DNA of 23,407 nt from Dermatophilus congolensis (GTDB taxonomy: Bacteria > Actinomycetota > Actinomycetes > Actinomycetales > Dermatophilaceae). This document shows positions 7,606 to 15,688 of the stretch, in pieces. How positions within the stretch are numbered: the stretch's first letter is position 1; each line of letters begins with the position of its first letter. The stretch spans positions 1 through 23,407 of the forward strand of contig JAUNUP010000042.1 in NCBI GenBank assembly GCA_030538115.1. Reading direction: 5' to 3'. The notes under the pieces are model-generated. The model ran no database searches. It had not been told where the DNA came from and saw only the letters and a list, made by a program, of their open reading frames with translations. A program made the position numbers and the translations under genes.

Positions 7606-7634
7606 GGGACTGTCCGATGAACGGTGTTTCTGGC
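7606..7634. repeat. IS256 left terminal inverted repeat
   Basis: 29 bp matching the reverse complement of 9032-9060 except at positions 13 and 14 (TG against GC). It begins GGGACTGTCC directly after the GACTCGGT target duplication. Confidence 0.9.
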
Positions 7635-7642
7635 GTTCATTC

Positions 7643-8991
7643 TTAGAGGGTTTCGGCGGCCGGCATGCGGTCGGCGAAGGTGACGGCGAAAGCGTTGAGG
7701 GCGGGCTTCCACCGCATGGTCCAGCGTGCCTGGCCGGTGCCCTTGGGGTCTAGTCCTCTGGTCACCAGGTAGAGGCATTTCAACGCGGCGGCTTCGCTGG
7801 GGAAGTGGCCGCGTGCGGTCACGGCACGCCGGTAGCGGGCGTGCAGCGACTCGATCGCGTTCGTGCTGAACAGCACCCGGCGGATTTCCACGTCGTAGGC
7901 CAGGAACGGGGTGAATTCCTCCCAGGCGGCCCGCCACATTCGCGGGATGGCCGGGTAGGGCTTGCCCCGTTTCTCCTCGAGTTCTTCGAACGCCGCCCAC
8001 GCCGCTTCCACGGTCGGGGCGGTGTAGATGGATCGCAGGTCACGGGCCAGGTGGTCCCAGTACTTGCGGGAGGTGTACCGCAGCGTGGCTCGGATCAAGT
8101 GGATCACGCAGGCCTGCACGATCGCGGCGGGAAACACCGCGTTCACGCTGTCGGGAAGACCTTTGAGGCCGTCACAGACGATGAAGAACACGTCCGCTAC
8201 GCCACGATTCTTCAGGTCGGTCAGCACGTGCATCCAGAACTTCGCCGATTCTCCGCCGCCGGTACCGGCCCACAATCCCAGCACGTCCCGGCGCCCGTTC
8301 AGGTCGACCCCGATCGCGGCATAGAACGGCTGGTTACCGACCTGCCCGTCACGGACCTTGACGTAGATCGCGTCGACTGGAGCCAGCGCACGGCAGCGTA
8401 GCGAGGCGCTGGAAATACCGCGGCGTAGACCCGCTGCAATGGCCGCGCTGACCAGGTCTGCATCTCCTCGACAACCTTGTCGGTGATCCGCGAGATCGTG
8501 TCCTTGCTGATCGAGGCGCCGTAGACCTCGGCGAAATGCGCCGAGATCTCCCCGGTGGTCAGGCCCTTGGCGAACAAGCTGATCGCAACCGCATCCACAT
8601 CCGACAAGCGCCGCTGCCGCTTCTTGACGATCACCGGCTCGAACGTGGCGGCCCGGTCACGAGGGACCTCGATCACCACCTCACCAGCGGCATCGGTCAG
8701 GACCGTCTTGGCTCGAGTTCCGTTGCGGACATTGGCCGCCCCGCCCTCAGGCCCCCGGTGCTTGGCGTGGCCCAGATGATCGGTCATCTCCTCCTCTAGC
8801 GCCGCCTCGAGCACCGTGGCGGTGATCGACTTCAACAGCCCATCCGGCCCGGTGATGTCCTCACCCCGTTCCCGGGCCGCCTTGACCAGCTGACTGATCG
8901 CAGCCTTCTCAGCCGGCGTCGCAGTCGACGACGACCGCTTCTTCTTCACGTCCTTGGGCATCGAGCTCACGCTCGAGATTGTCTCGGCCAT
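7643..8991 (-). pseudogene. IS256-family (Mutator-type) transposase, frameshifted
   Basis: Two frames together make one IS256-type DDE transposase. The 5' part, from ATG 8991 (AAGGA upstream), gives the N-terminal region through ISRITDKVVEEMQ and ends in the family's VYAAVF. The 3' part includes RRDVLGLWAGTGGGESAKFW, the second catalytic Asp in VCDGLKG, and the catalytic Glu in STNAIESLHARYRR. Between VYAAVF and DAIYVKVRDG, which are normally separated by one residue, there is about 35 nt of extra sequence (~8375-8412). It contains a CCAGCGC/GCGCTGG inverted repeat and shifts the frame. The first catalytic Asp (codon at 8372-8374) is thus in neither complete-looking frame. It is probably inactive unless ribosomes shift frame. 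Confidence 0.88.
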
Positions 8992-9031
8992 GACCAGGCC
9001 ATCCTTCCCACCAGCAATCCTGGCGTGTCAG

Positions 9032-9060
9032 GCCAGAAACACCGTTGCTCGGACAGTCCC
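9032..9060. repeat. IS256 right terminal inverted repeat
   Basis: Reverse complement of the left end over 29 bp with two mismatches; it ends GGACAGTCCC and is followed by the second GACTCGGT copy at 9061. Confidence 0.9.
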
Positions 9061-9147
9061 GACTCGGTGGATCGTGTCCGAAGGAAGTGGTGTCCATGCT
9101 CGACAGGTGGAGCCAGGTGAACTGCGCCGTTGGAGTTCAGAGTGCGT

Positions 9148-9588
9148 ATGTCACGTACAGGAGCTGATGGGTCCCGTCATGACGGGGGTGGGGCGGCGTC
9201 TGCCGCCCCACCCCTCGCCGCTGTTGGGGTGGGGCGGCGATACGGGGCGCGGGTCGTGCTCGAGGGGGTATCGGTCGAACTGCGGCCGGGGATCACCGGG
9301 TTGCTCGGGGCTAACGGAGCCGGCAAGACGACGTTGCTCGACATCCTCTCGACATTGCGACCACCCGACGCTGGCGAGGTGCGGTGGCAGGGGCAGCCCG
9401 TGTCGGGTGAGCGTGAGGCTCGCCGCGTGCGACGCCGACTCGCCTATCTGCCGCAGGCGTTCGACTTTCCCCGGAGTTTCAGCGTGGGCGACGCGATCGC
9501 GTACGCGGCCTGGCTCCGGCACGTCGAGGCTGGGCTCGACATCGCGGCGATGCTGCGGCTCGTCGGCCTCGAAGACGACGAGAGACGC
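9148..9588 (+). pseudogene. Truncated ABC transporter ATPase (N-terminal part only)
   Basis: From about 9230 the frame encodes an ABC ATPase: VGRRYGARVVLEGVSVEL, Walker A GANGAGKTT, the RWQGQP strand and a Q-loop in LAYLPQAF, then LRLVGLEDDERR. Homology stops there, just before the expected LSGG signature, Walker B and H-loop, so no ATPase could form. The same frame continues without a stop into the next gene, producing a false 369-residue fusion. ATG 9148 is the likeliest start of the remaining frame; the true start may be GTG near 9230, since residues before it are encoded by a GC hairpin and look non-conserved. No permease partner follows. The loss probably came from a deletion or insertion that joined it to the I36 gene. 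Confidence 0.75.
9185..9238 (+). other. Three-arm hairpin with two mutually exclusive 13-bp stems
   Basis: GGGGTGGGGCGGC at 9185-9197 and again at 9226-9238 flank the complementary GCCGCCCCACCCC at 9202-9214. The middle arm can pair perfectly with either copy, with loops of 4 or 11 nt. A 14-bp palindrome CCCGTCATGACGGG (9173-9186) abuts it. The first stem could also be the terminator of an ancestral gene lost at this junction. Confidence 0.6.
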
Positions 9589-9615
9589 CCCGACCCCAAG
9601 AATCGGAGGAACTCA

Positions 9616-10239
9616 ATGAAGAGACGATCTCGAAGCCTCGCCATAGTCGGCCTGTTAGCTGTTCCCGCCATCTTGGCGACGAACTTTCAGGACGCCGAGG
9701 CTCTGCAGACCACTCCTTCACTCACCGCGAACGAGAACGAGAACGAGATCAAGGAGTACCTGGAAGAGCACCCAGAAGCCGAGCGCTTGAGCGAATTCCA
9801 AGTGGCGTTCAATGATGGCGCGGTCATCATGAACTTCGTCCCGGAGGGAGAGACGCGGATAGCCAACGCGATTTCCGGAGAACCTTCCCACGCCACCTCT
9901 ATCGACGTCGCTTCTGCGGCAAGCACAAGCTATGTCGAGGGATGCCCCGCGGGAAACTCAACGCGCTGGTATTGCTTCTACGAGCACGCTAGTTGGAAGG
10001 GAAGGATGCTGCAGTTCAAGGACTGTAACGGCCTGCTCGGAGTGAAGCAAAACTTCGGCGACTACGGATTCGCCAGAATGACGTCTTCCTGGGTCAACAC
10101 GAAGACTTCGCGCGGCGTGGATGTATTCTCCAACCCCAACTGGACCGGGATGCTCTGGACCAGCCATGCTGGCGCGAAATCATCAAATGTCGGCGCGGCA
10201 AACAACGATCGCGCTGTGACATTCACGGCGTACTGCTAA
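9616..10239 (+). CDS. Secreted peptidase-inhibitor I36-like protein
   Basis: A 207-residue protein. The N-terminus MKRRSRS plus a hydrophobic run to about residue 21 and an AEA near 27-29 forms a secretion signal. A polar, Asn/Glu-rich pro-region follows. The C-terminal ~98 residues (110-207) hold four Cys (110, 120, 137, 207), enough for two disulfides, in a pattern like peptidase inhibitor family I36 and beta/gamma-crystallin folds (CFYEHASWKGRMLQF, then NPNWTGMLW). Its role would be extracellular inhibition of a protease or a structural fold only; which cannot be told. ATG 9616 has GGAGGA 6-7 nt upstream, so it is translated independently of the upstream ABC frame. Codon third positions are visibly less GC-biased than in neighbouring genes, suggesting transfer. 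A terminator follows. Confidence 0.75.
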   Translation: MKRRSRSLAIVGLLAVPAILATNFQDAEALQTTPSLTANENENEIKEYLEEHPEAERLSEFQVAFNDGAVIMNFVPEGETRIANAISGEPSHATSIDVASAASTSYVEGCPAGNSTRWYCFYEHASWKGRMLQFKDCNGLLGVKQNFGDYGFARMTSSWVNTKTSRGVDVFSNPNWTGMLWTSHAGAKSSNVGAANNDRAVTFTAYC

Positions 10240-10256
10240 AATCAGTCCAACTCGAC

Positions 10257-10307
10257 GACGGCCGACCAAGGCCAGACCTCCAGCAAGGTCGAGCCTGGTC
10301 GGCCGTC
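10257..10307 (+). terminator. 12-bp stem terminator after the I36-like gene
   Basis: GACGGCCGACCA (10257-10268) pairs perfectly with TGGTCGGCCGTC (10296-10307); an inner GACCT/AGGTC pair (10275-10279, 10286-10290) lengthens the structure. It begins 17 nt after the stop codon and is followed by a pyrimidine-rich CTCCTGCTCTCTCTCC tail. The 164 nt from 10308 to 10471 hold nothing I can name. Confidence 0.75.
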
Positions 10308-10471
10308 CTCCTGCTCTCTCTCCAGTGGCATCATCGAATCGGCATGGGTCATGCAAAGACAATGCTACGCCACCTCGGAGACCGCGAAACAAGACTCATC
10401 ACACAGGGGGAAGGGCTATCGGCTGCATCGATGGCGGGCATGTGCCGAGGTCACCCCAGCACGAAGATCGG

Positions 10472-10491
10472 AAAACTCGCCTCCGCGCAAG
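10472..10491 (-). terminator. Weak hairpin with T-run after the sigma-partner gene
   Basis: On the minus strand CTTGC (10491-10487) can pair with GCGAG (10480-10476), one pair being G-T, and is followed directly by TTTT (10475-10472). It starts 4 nt after the stop of the sigma-partner gene. Confidence 0.35.
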
Positions 10492-10494
10492 CGA

Positions 10495-11481
10495 TCAGAA
10501 ACTGGGCGACTGCCTCCACTCTGCAGTGCCGAAAGCTGTGTAAGAAACAACTGCCGGGATTGGCACATTCAGTTTTCCCGCAGTCTCCGTGAGAACCTGC
10601 TCTGTACCCAGAATCGCGCCGGTGTCGGGGTCCACGATCACGGTGTACTTGGTGGGTAGGCCGGAATGGGCCGAGATGAGCGAGAACGCGATACCGGCGC
10701 GTCCGAGCCTGTCGGTGACCATTCCTTCGGTGTCGAGCCCCGGCGTGGCTGCCAAGAAACGCAACAGGGCCGCGCGCTGTGCCGGTTGCAAGGGCCAATT
10801 GCGGCACACATCCGAGATGGCGACGATTCGCTCCGCCGGCCCGTTCTCTGCGGGGTGCCCCTCTGCCAGTTGTCGCTCCAACGCCTCCAACTCGAGCGCA
10901 GGCGGCGATGTCGGCCATCTGTCGCCGGACACGACGAGAGAGACGGTGTCCATCTCCTCGCCGGTAGGCACGACCAGTCTCGTGCGCATCTTTCCGGCCC
11001 CGTCTGGCCCACGCCAGAGGGTCCACTCGCTGGGCACGACCTCGCTACTCACCGCCTTCTGCCCGACGTTGGTCCATAACGACCACTCTTGCGCTGACAC
11101 TTCGGTGTACGCGTGCTGTTCGGCTTCTGGTAGTCGCGCCACCGTGGCAGCGATTCGCATCAGCAACTCTTTCGCTGACTCACCCACAGGAGACACCTGG
11201 AGCAGCGGCGGCGTCGCAGCGTACGCGGCGTGCCTCTCGCTCACTGACTTCTGCATGAAAACCCCTCCGATCACAACGATCATGCATGCGCATGCTGCGG
11301 CCAGAATCCGCACTGAACTGTGCCGCAGAGCCCCACCCGGGCCTTTCCCTTGAGCGGGATGAGCCAGAATCCACTTCAAGTCTTCTCTTGCACGCTCATC
11401 CACCGAGGCGGCGTTACCGTCGGGCTCTGGGTTGATGAGACCCATCGCGACCCGGACCCGCTCTTCGTCATCAGATCTCAT
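10495..11481 (-). CDS. CU044_5270-type membrane-anchored partner of ECF sigma factor
   Basis: A 328-residue protein. It has an acidic cytosolic N-terminus (MRSDDEERVRVAMGLINP), one hydrophobic segment at about 56-76 (ILAAACACMIVVIGGVFM), and a large extracytoplasmic domain containing SEWTLWRGPDG and a C-terminal VDPDTGAILGTEQ turn. This arrangement, with the start overlapping the sigma gene by 4 nt (ATGA), is that of actinobacterial CU044_5270 family proteins encoded next to ECF sigma factors. It is probably a sensor or anti-sigma-like partner, though a classical ZAS His-x3-Cys-x2-Cys motif is absent. What it senses is unknown. The pair is an operon read on the minus strand. Confidence 0.75.
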   Translation of the reverse strand: MRSDDEERVRVAMGLINPEPDGNAASVDERAREDLKWILAHPAQGKGPGGALRHSSVRILAAACACMIVVIGGVFMQKSVSERHAAYAATPPLLQVSPVGESAKELLMRIAATVARLPEAEQHAYTEVSAQEWSLWTNVGQKAVSSEVVPSEWTLWRGPDGAGKMRTRLVVPTGEEMDTVSLVVSGDRWPTSPPALELEALERQLAEGHPAENGPAERIVAISDVCRNWPLQPAQRAALLRFLAATPGLDTEGMVTDRLGRAGIAFSLISAHSGLPTKYTVIVDPDTGAILGTEQVLTETAGKLNVPIPAVVSYTAFGTAEWRQSPSF

Positions 11482-12029
11482 TCGGGCGCCGCCTCTCTCA
11501 ATCCGAAGTCATCTCGCACAGGTAGCCCGCGCTCGCGGCCACCGTCATCCAGTAGGCGGACCAGGCGCTTTCGCGCACGATGGAGACGCACATAGGCGCT
11601 GCCGGCACTGCAGCCCACCACCTCGGCTGCCGCTGCCGCGCCGAGGCCCTCCCACACGGTCAGCCGCAACAGCTCCTGGTCGATCGCACTCAGGCACGCC
11701 AATGCGCGCGCGACACGGTCACGTTCTGCAATGAGTGCGCTGGCATCCTCCGTCACCGCATCGACGCGGAAACCGACTTCATCTCGGAGCCGCGCCTGCC
11801 GTGCCTGCGACCTCCAGTGATTACCGATCACGTTGAACGCGACACGATAGAGCCACGCTTGGCCTCGTTCGCAGGCGACATCGAAATGCCGCCACGCGGT
11901 CATGAAGACCTCGGCCGCAACGTCACGCGCTGCCTCTTCCTCCACCCGACGCCGTGCGTACTGCAGCACGGCAGGGTAGTGGCGCTCATAGAAGTCCTCG
12001 AACTCCTGCGCCCTCGCGTGGAGGTCCAT
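11478..12029 (-). CDS. ECF (group 4) RNA polymerase sigma factor
   Basis: A 183-residue sigma factor with only regions 2 and 4. Region 2 spans about 12-80 (FYERHYPAVLQYARRRV, then AAEVFMTAWRHF and the -10-recognition helix AWLYRVAFNVIGNHWRS). Region 4 spans about 112-163 (LSAIDQELLRLTVWEGL and a helix-turn-helix AAEVVGCSAGSAYVRLHRARKRL). It redirects RNA polymerase to a small stress or envelope regulon. ATG 12029 is followed by continuous homology; its stop overlaps the partner gene start. The 129-nt gap to the malY-type gene should hold its promoter; I could not pick a convincing ECF -35/-10 pair there. Confidence 0.88.
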   Translation of the reverse strand: MDLHARAQEFEDFYERHYPAVLQYARRRVEEEAARDVAAEVFMTAWRHFDVACERGQAWLYRVAFNVIGNHWRSQARQARLRDEVGFRVDAVTEDASALIAERDRVARALACLSAIDQELLRLTVWEGLGAAAAAEVVGCSAGSAYVRLHRARKRLVRLLDDGGRERGLPVRDDFGLREAAPE

Positions 12030-12158
12030 ACCTGATTAGGTTACGAACGCCCCTCATCCTTACACCGAGGACACGCAACCCTCAGGCCCATGCGGGCGGA
12101 GGCGCCGCCACCAGCCGGCACGGGACCGCGCTCACCTTGAGCGATACCGACCCGACCC

Positions 12159-13352
12159 TCACCCGAGGGCGGCGCCCATGCGGCGGATCGCCTCCTGTAG
12201 CACCGGGAGGGGGGTGCCGAAGTTGAGGCGAGCGAAGCCTTTCGCCGCATCGCCGCAGGCCGTGCCAGGGGTGAGAACCACGTTGGCCTCCTCCTGGAAG
12301 AACGCCGCCGGGTTGTCCGTATGTTCGCCCAGCACATCGGCCAGGCCACGGAAGTCGAGGAGCGCGAGGTAGGTGCCCTCGGGCTCGCGGTAGCCGACGC
12401 CGGGCAGGTGCTCGGCCACCAGGCCCGACAGCGCCTGGCGGTTGCGGTCGAGATACGCGCGCACGCCCGCGAGCCACTCTCCTCCCTCGTCGTAGGCGGC
12501 GATGTTGGCGAAGATGCCGGGGCGGGAGGCGCCGATCCAGCGGCCCGCCTTCTCCCAGGTCACGGCGTGGTCGGGGTTGGTGAAGCTGATCTGCGCGCAC
12601 TTCAGGCCCGGCAGGTTGAACGCCTTCGAAGCCGAGGTCGCGGTGATCGTGTGCGCCGCCGTGCGCTCGTCGAGCGACGCGTACGACACGTGCGTCGCCC
12701 CCGGGTACACGAGCGGCGCGTGGATCTCGTCGTTGAACACCAGCCCGCCCTTGCCCTCCACGACGTCGGCGATGGCCAGCAACTCGTCGCGCTCCAACAC
12801 CCGCCCGACCGGGTTGTGCGGGTTGCACAGCACGAGCAGCTCGGCCCCCGCGTCGAAAGCCGCAGCCAGCGCGTCGAGGTCGTACACCCCCCGGTCCTGC
12901 GCCGGGTCTTCGACCAGCGGCACCTGCAACACCTCACGGCCGAAGTACGTGGGCAGCGTGAGGAAGGGCATGTATGCGGGAGTCGGCACGATGACCGGGC
13001 TGCCGGGCCGCGTGTACCGCTCAATCACCGCCTGCAGGCCGGCGAGCACGTCTGGAATCGCCCGCACCAGCTCGGCCGGCGGCGCCCACCCGTACGAGCG
13101 CTGGCAGAACTGCGTGTACGCCCGGCCCAGCTCCGTGAAATCGGAGGCCGGCGAATACGCCACCGTGCCCGCCGCCAGCATCTTGACGATCGAGCGGACC
13201 ACCGGCTCGGCCAGCGGAAAGTCCATCTCGGCGATCCACGCACCGATCGCCCCGGGCTGCGCCGACCACTTGGTCGTTCCCTTCGCCTGCAGCGACTCGA
13301 TGGAGATCGAGTCGTAAGAGTCGAACAGCGCAGAGACATTGGTCGAGGTCAC
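12159..13352 (-). CDS. MalY/PatB-type PLP aminotransferase, putative cystathionine beta-lyase
   Basis: A 397-residue fold-type I PLP enzyme of the MalY/PatB branch, which removes sulfide or thiols from cystathionine or Cys conjugates (C-S lyase) or transaminates. Landmarks are WIAEMDFPLAEPV near the N-terminus, the CNPHNPVGR block (176-184), VFNDEIHAPLVY, the PLP Lys243 in SASKAFNLPG, and the substrate-carboxylate Arg in FARLNFGTPL. The GTG start at 13352 is preferred because AAAGG lies 8 nt upstream; GTG at 13361 would add 3 residues but leaves no room for that site. It follows asd, with a terminator-like hairpin between them. In the aspartate/methionine pathway context a cystathionine beta-lyase role is plausible, though DapC-like succinyl-DAP aminotransferase activity is not excluded. 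Confidence 0.83.
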   Translation of the reverse strand: MTSTNVSALFDSYDSISIESLQAKGTTKWSAQPGAIGAWIAEMDFPLAEPVVRSIVKMLAAGTVAYSPASDFTELGRAYTQFCQRSYGWAPPAELVRAIPDVLAGLQAVIERYTRPGSPVIVPTPAYMPFLTLPTYFGREVLQVPLVEDPAQDRGVYDLDALAAAFDAGAELLVLCNPHNPVGRVLERDELLAIADVVEGKGGLVFNDEIHAPLVYPGATHVSYASLDERTAAHTITATSASKAFNLPGLKCAQISFTNPDHAVTWEKAGRWIGASRPGIFANIAAYDEGGEWLAGVRAYLDRNRQALSGLVAEHLPGVGYREPEGTYLALLDFRGLADVLGEHTDNPAAFFQEEANVVLTPGTACGDAAKGFARLNFGTPLPVLQEAIRRMGAALG

Positions 13353-13408
13353 AGTGTTCACCTTTCGAGGGGCATGCTGCGGGCAGAACGGGGGGGCGGC
13401 GAAACGGT

Positions 13409-13445
13409 CGGTGCCCCGGCCCGCTCACGCGGAACCGGGGCACCG
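13409..13445 (-). terminator. 11-bp hairpin between asd and the MalY-type gene
   Basis: CGGTGCCCCGG (13409-13419) pairs perfectly with CCGGGGCACCG (13435-13445) around a 15-nt loop. It starts 17 nt past the asd stop and is followed on the minus strand by CGACCGTTTCG. It may end asd transcription or reduce read-through into the next gene. Confidence 0.6.
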
Positions 13446-13461
13446 GAACGAACAGCGAAGA

Positions 13462-14517
<1,056 letters not shown>

Positions 14518-14577
14518 TCACCTGCCGAGAAGAATCAGTCCGCCGAATGGCGCAACCGCAGGGTCGGTGACCGCGGC

Positions 14578-14826
14578 TCAGTGGCCGCGCATCAGCCAGG
14601 CACCACCGGCCAGCACCAGCAGCACGATGCCCGTGGAGGCGAGCACCGACGAGGAGGTCACGACTCCGGCGGTGACGAACAGCGCGCCCAGAACGGGCAC
14701 GGCGAGAGGCGAAAGGGCGTCTGCGTTCTCTTCTGACGTACGCGCCTTGCCGCGCGCCAGGGCGCGGGTGGGCGTTTCGTCGGCACGCTCTGTGGGCACC
14801 GACTCGATGTGGGGCACCGTGGACAT
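14578..14826 (-). CDS. Small two-helix membrane protein, function unknown
   Basis: An 82-residue protein with a polar N-terminal ~38 residues (ESVPTERADETPTRALARG) followed by two hydrophobic stretches, about 42-58 (AVPVLGALFVTAGVVTS) and 61-78, ending LMRGH. ATG 14826 has GGAAG about 7 nt upstream. It lies 81 nt upstream of asd on the same strand. A hairpin in its leader (14847-14865) may matter for expression. I do not recognise the family. Confidence 0.6.
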   Translation of the reverse strand: MSTVPHIESVPTERADETPTRALARGKARTSEENADALSPLAVPVLGALFVTAGVVTSSSVLASTGIVLLVLAGGAWLMRGH

Positions 14827-14846
14827 TTCGCTTCCGTCTTTTCCGC

Positions 14847-14865
14847 GGCCGGGTGCTACCCGGCC
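14847..14865 (-). other. 8-bp hairpin in the leader of the small membrane gene
   Basis: GGCCGGGT (14847-14854) pairs with ACCCGGCC (14858-14865) around a 3-nt loop, 20 nt upstream of the ATG on the minus strand. It ends just before the ribosome-site region. Possible -10 TAGAAT is at 14931-14936 on the minus strand with a weak -35. Confidence 0.4.
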
Positions 14866-14994
14866 TGCACTCGTGCCCGACGGAAATCAGTAACGCACTG
14901 CTGCCGCCGGGCGTCACTGAACCGTCAACCATTCTATCGGCATCACCCCGGCACCCGAGAGACCCGGCTCGCGCAACGGCGGGCGCGTGTTGCG

Positions 14995-15045
14995 GTAACG
15001 CTGTCGTAACGCTGACCAGGCTTGACCGGCCAGTAGATTGGGCGC
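14995..15045 (+). promoter_or_regulatory. Leaderless promoter of the ABC operon with tandem 9-mers
   Basis: CTGACC (15012-15017) and TAGATT (15034-15039) are spaced 16 nt as -35/-10, and the GTG start begins 7 nt after the -10, predicting a leaderless mRNA. GTAACGCTG occurs at 14995-15003 and again at 15006-15014, an 11-bp step or one helix turn, touching the -35. This could be an activator site. Confidence 0.55.
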
Positions 15046-15684
15046 GTGAGTGGCTCCCCACCCCGGATGCTCGTGCGCGGACTCTCGAAGTCTTTCGGCG
15101 GACGTGCGGTTCTGACGCGCGTCGATCTCGACGTGCACGAGGGCGAGGTGGTCGCGCTGTTCGGCCCGAACGGCGTGGGCAAGACGACCCTGCTGCGGTG
15201 TGTGGTCGGAGCCGAGACGCCCGACTCCGGAGAGGTGCTGCTCGACGGCACTCCCCTCGACGACACCAACCTGGCCACGCGCGCCCGGCTGGCGGCGATC
15301 CTCGACGACCTGGCCTTCTTCTCCGACGTCACGGTGTGGGAGCACCTCGACCTGCTGGCCCGCGCGCACGGCAACGACACGAACGCCGACCTCGTCGACG
15401 ACGCCCTCGCCGCTCTCGGTCTGACGGCCGTGGCCGACCAGGTGCCCGACACCCTCTCCTCCGGGCAGCGGCGACGCCTCGGCCTGGCGACCACGCTGGT
15501 GCGCCCGTTCGATGTGCTCGTGCTCGACGAACCCGAGCAGCGTCTCGACACTGCGGGCCGCATCTGGCTGGGTGGCCACCTGGCTCGGCTGTCGCGCTCG
15601 GGCTGCTCGATCCTCATGGCCACCCACTCCACCGAGCTCGTCGCGGCCACCTCGGCACGTCGGATCCACTTGACGCACAGGTGA
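15046..15684 (+). CDS. ABC transporter ATP-binding protein
   Basis: A 212-residue ABC ATPase. Walker A is GPNGVGKTT (40-48), the signature LSSGQ is at 137-141, Walker B VLVLDEPE at 157-164 includes the catalytic Glu, and the H-loop His194 is in ATHS. All ATP-hydrolysis residues are present. The Q-loop is odd: the usual Gln before the helical domain is replaced, the region reading AAILDDLAFF. It is compact, as in exporters with a separate membrane subunit. The GTG start is chosen from the leaderless promoter; no ribosome site precedes it. The next gene begins 4 nt after its stop and encodes its probable membrane partner. The substrate is unknown. Confidence 0.88.
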   Translation: MSGSPPRMLVRGLSKSFGGRAVLTRVDLDVHEGEVVALFGPNGVGKTTLLRCVVGAETPDSGEVLLDGTPLDDTNLATRARLAAILDDLAFFSDVTVWEHLDLLARAHGNDTNADLVDDALAALGLTAVADQVPDTLSSGQRRRLGLATTLVRPFDVLVLDEPEQRLDTAGRIWLGGHLARLSRSGCSILMATHSTELVAATSARRIHLTHR

Positions 15685-15688
15685 ACAC

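Larger units (their letters stand above)
7606..9060 (-). mobile_element. IS256-family insertion sequence, complete ends
   Basis: A 1455-bp element. The two ends share a 29-bp inverted repeat with two mismatches, opening GGGACTGTCCGA. The 8-bp sequence GACTCGGT lies directly outside both ends (7598-7605 and 9061-9068), a perfect target duplication of the size known for IS256 elements, so insertion was simple and fairly recent. The single transposase gene runs on the minus strand and nearly fills the element, but it is frameshifted (see that entry). Without active transposase the copy could move only if another intact copy supplies the protein. Confidence 0.92.
7438..9176 (-). pseudogene. Short reading frame apparently split by the IS256 element
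   Basis: If the element and one copy of its target duplication are removed, a minus-strand frame runs from 9176 to 9061 and on from 7597 to the stop at 7438, giving 91 codons without interruption. The right part reads APVRDIRTLNSNGAVHLAP, the left part includes GIELVVLDTGHDAPGGGMV, and the third codon positions of the left part are GC-rich as in real genes here. No start codon is obvious; an in-frame stop lies at 9177-9179, so the 5' end may be lost. High-GC DNA often has long open frames by chance, and I do not recognise the product, so confidence is low. Confidence 0.28.

Noticed and set aside
7643..8284. Stand-alone gene for the C-terminal transposase part
   Set aside because: Its homology continues into the upstream frame across a frameshift; it is the 3' part of one IS256 transposase.
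9130..10239. A single 369-residue ABC-inhibitor fusion protein
   Set aside because: The ATPase lacks signature and Walker B motifs, and the I36 part has its own ribosome site and signal peptide at 9616.
12030..12158. ECF promoter for the sigma gene
   Set aside because: No -35/-10 pair was convincing; several GT-rich candidates have wrong spacing.
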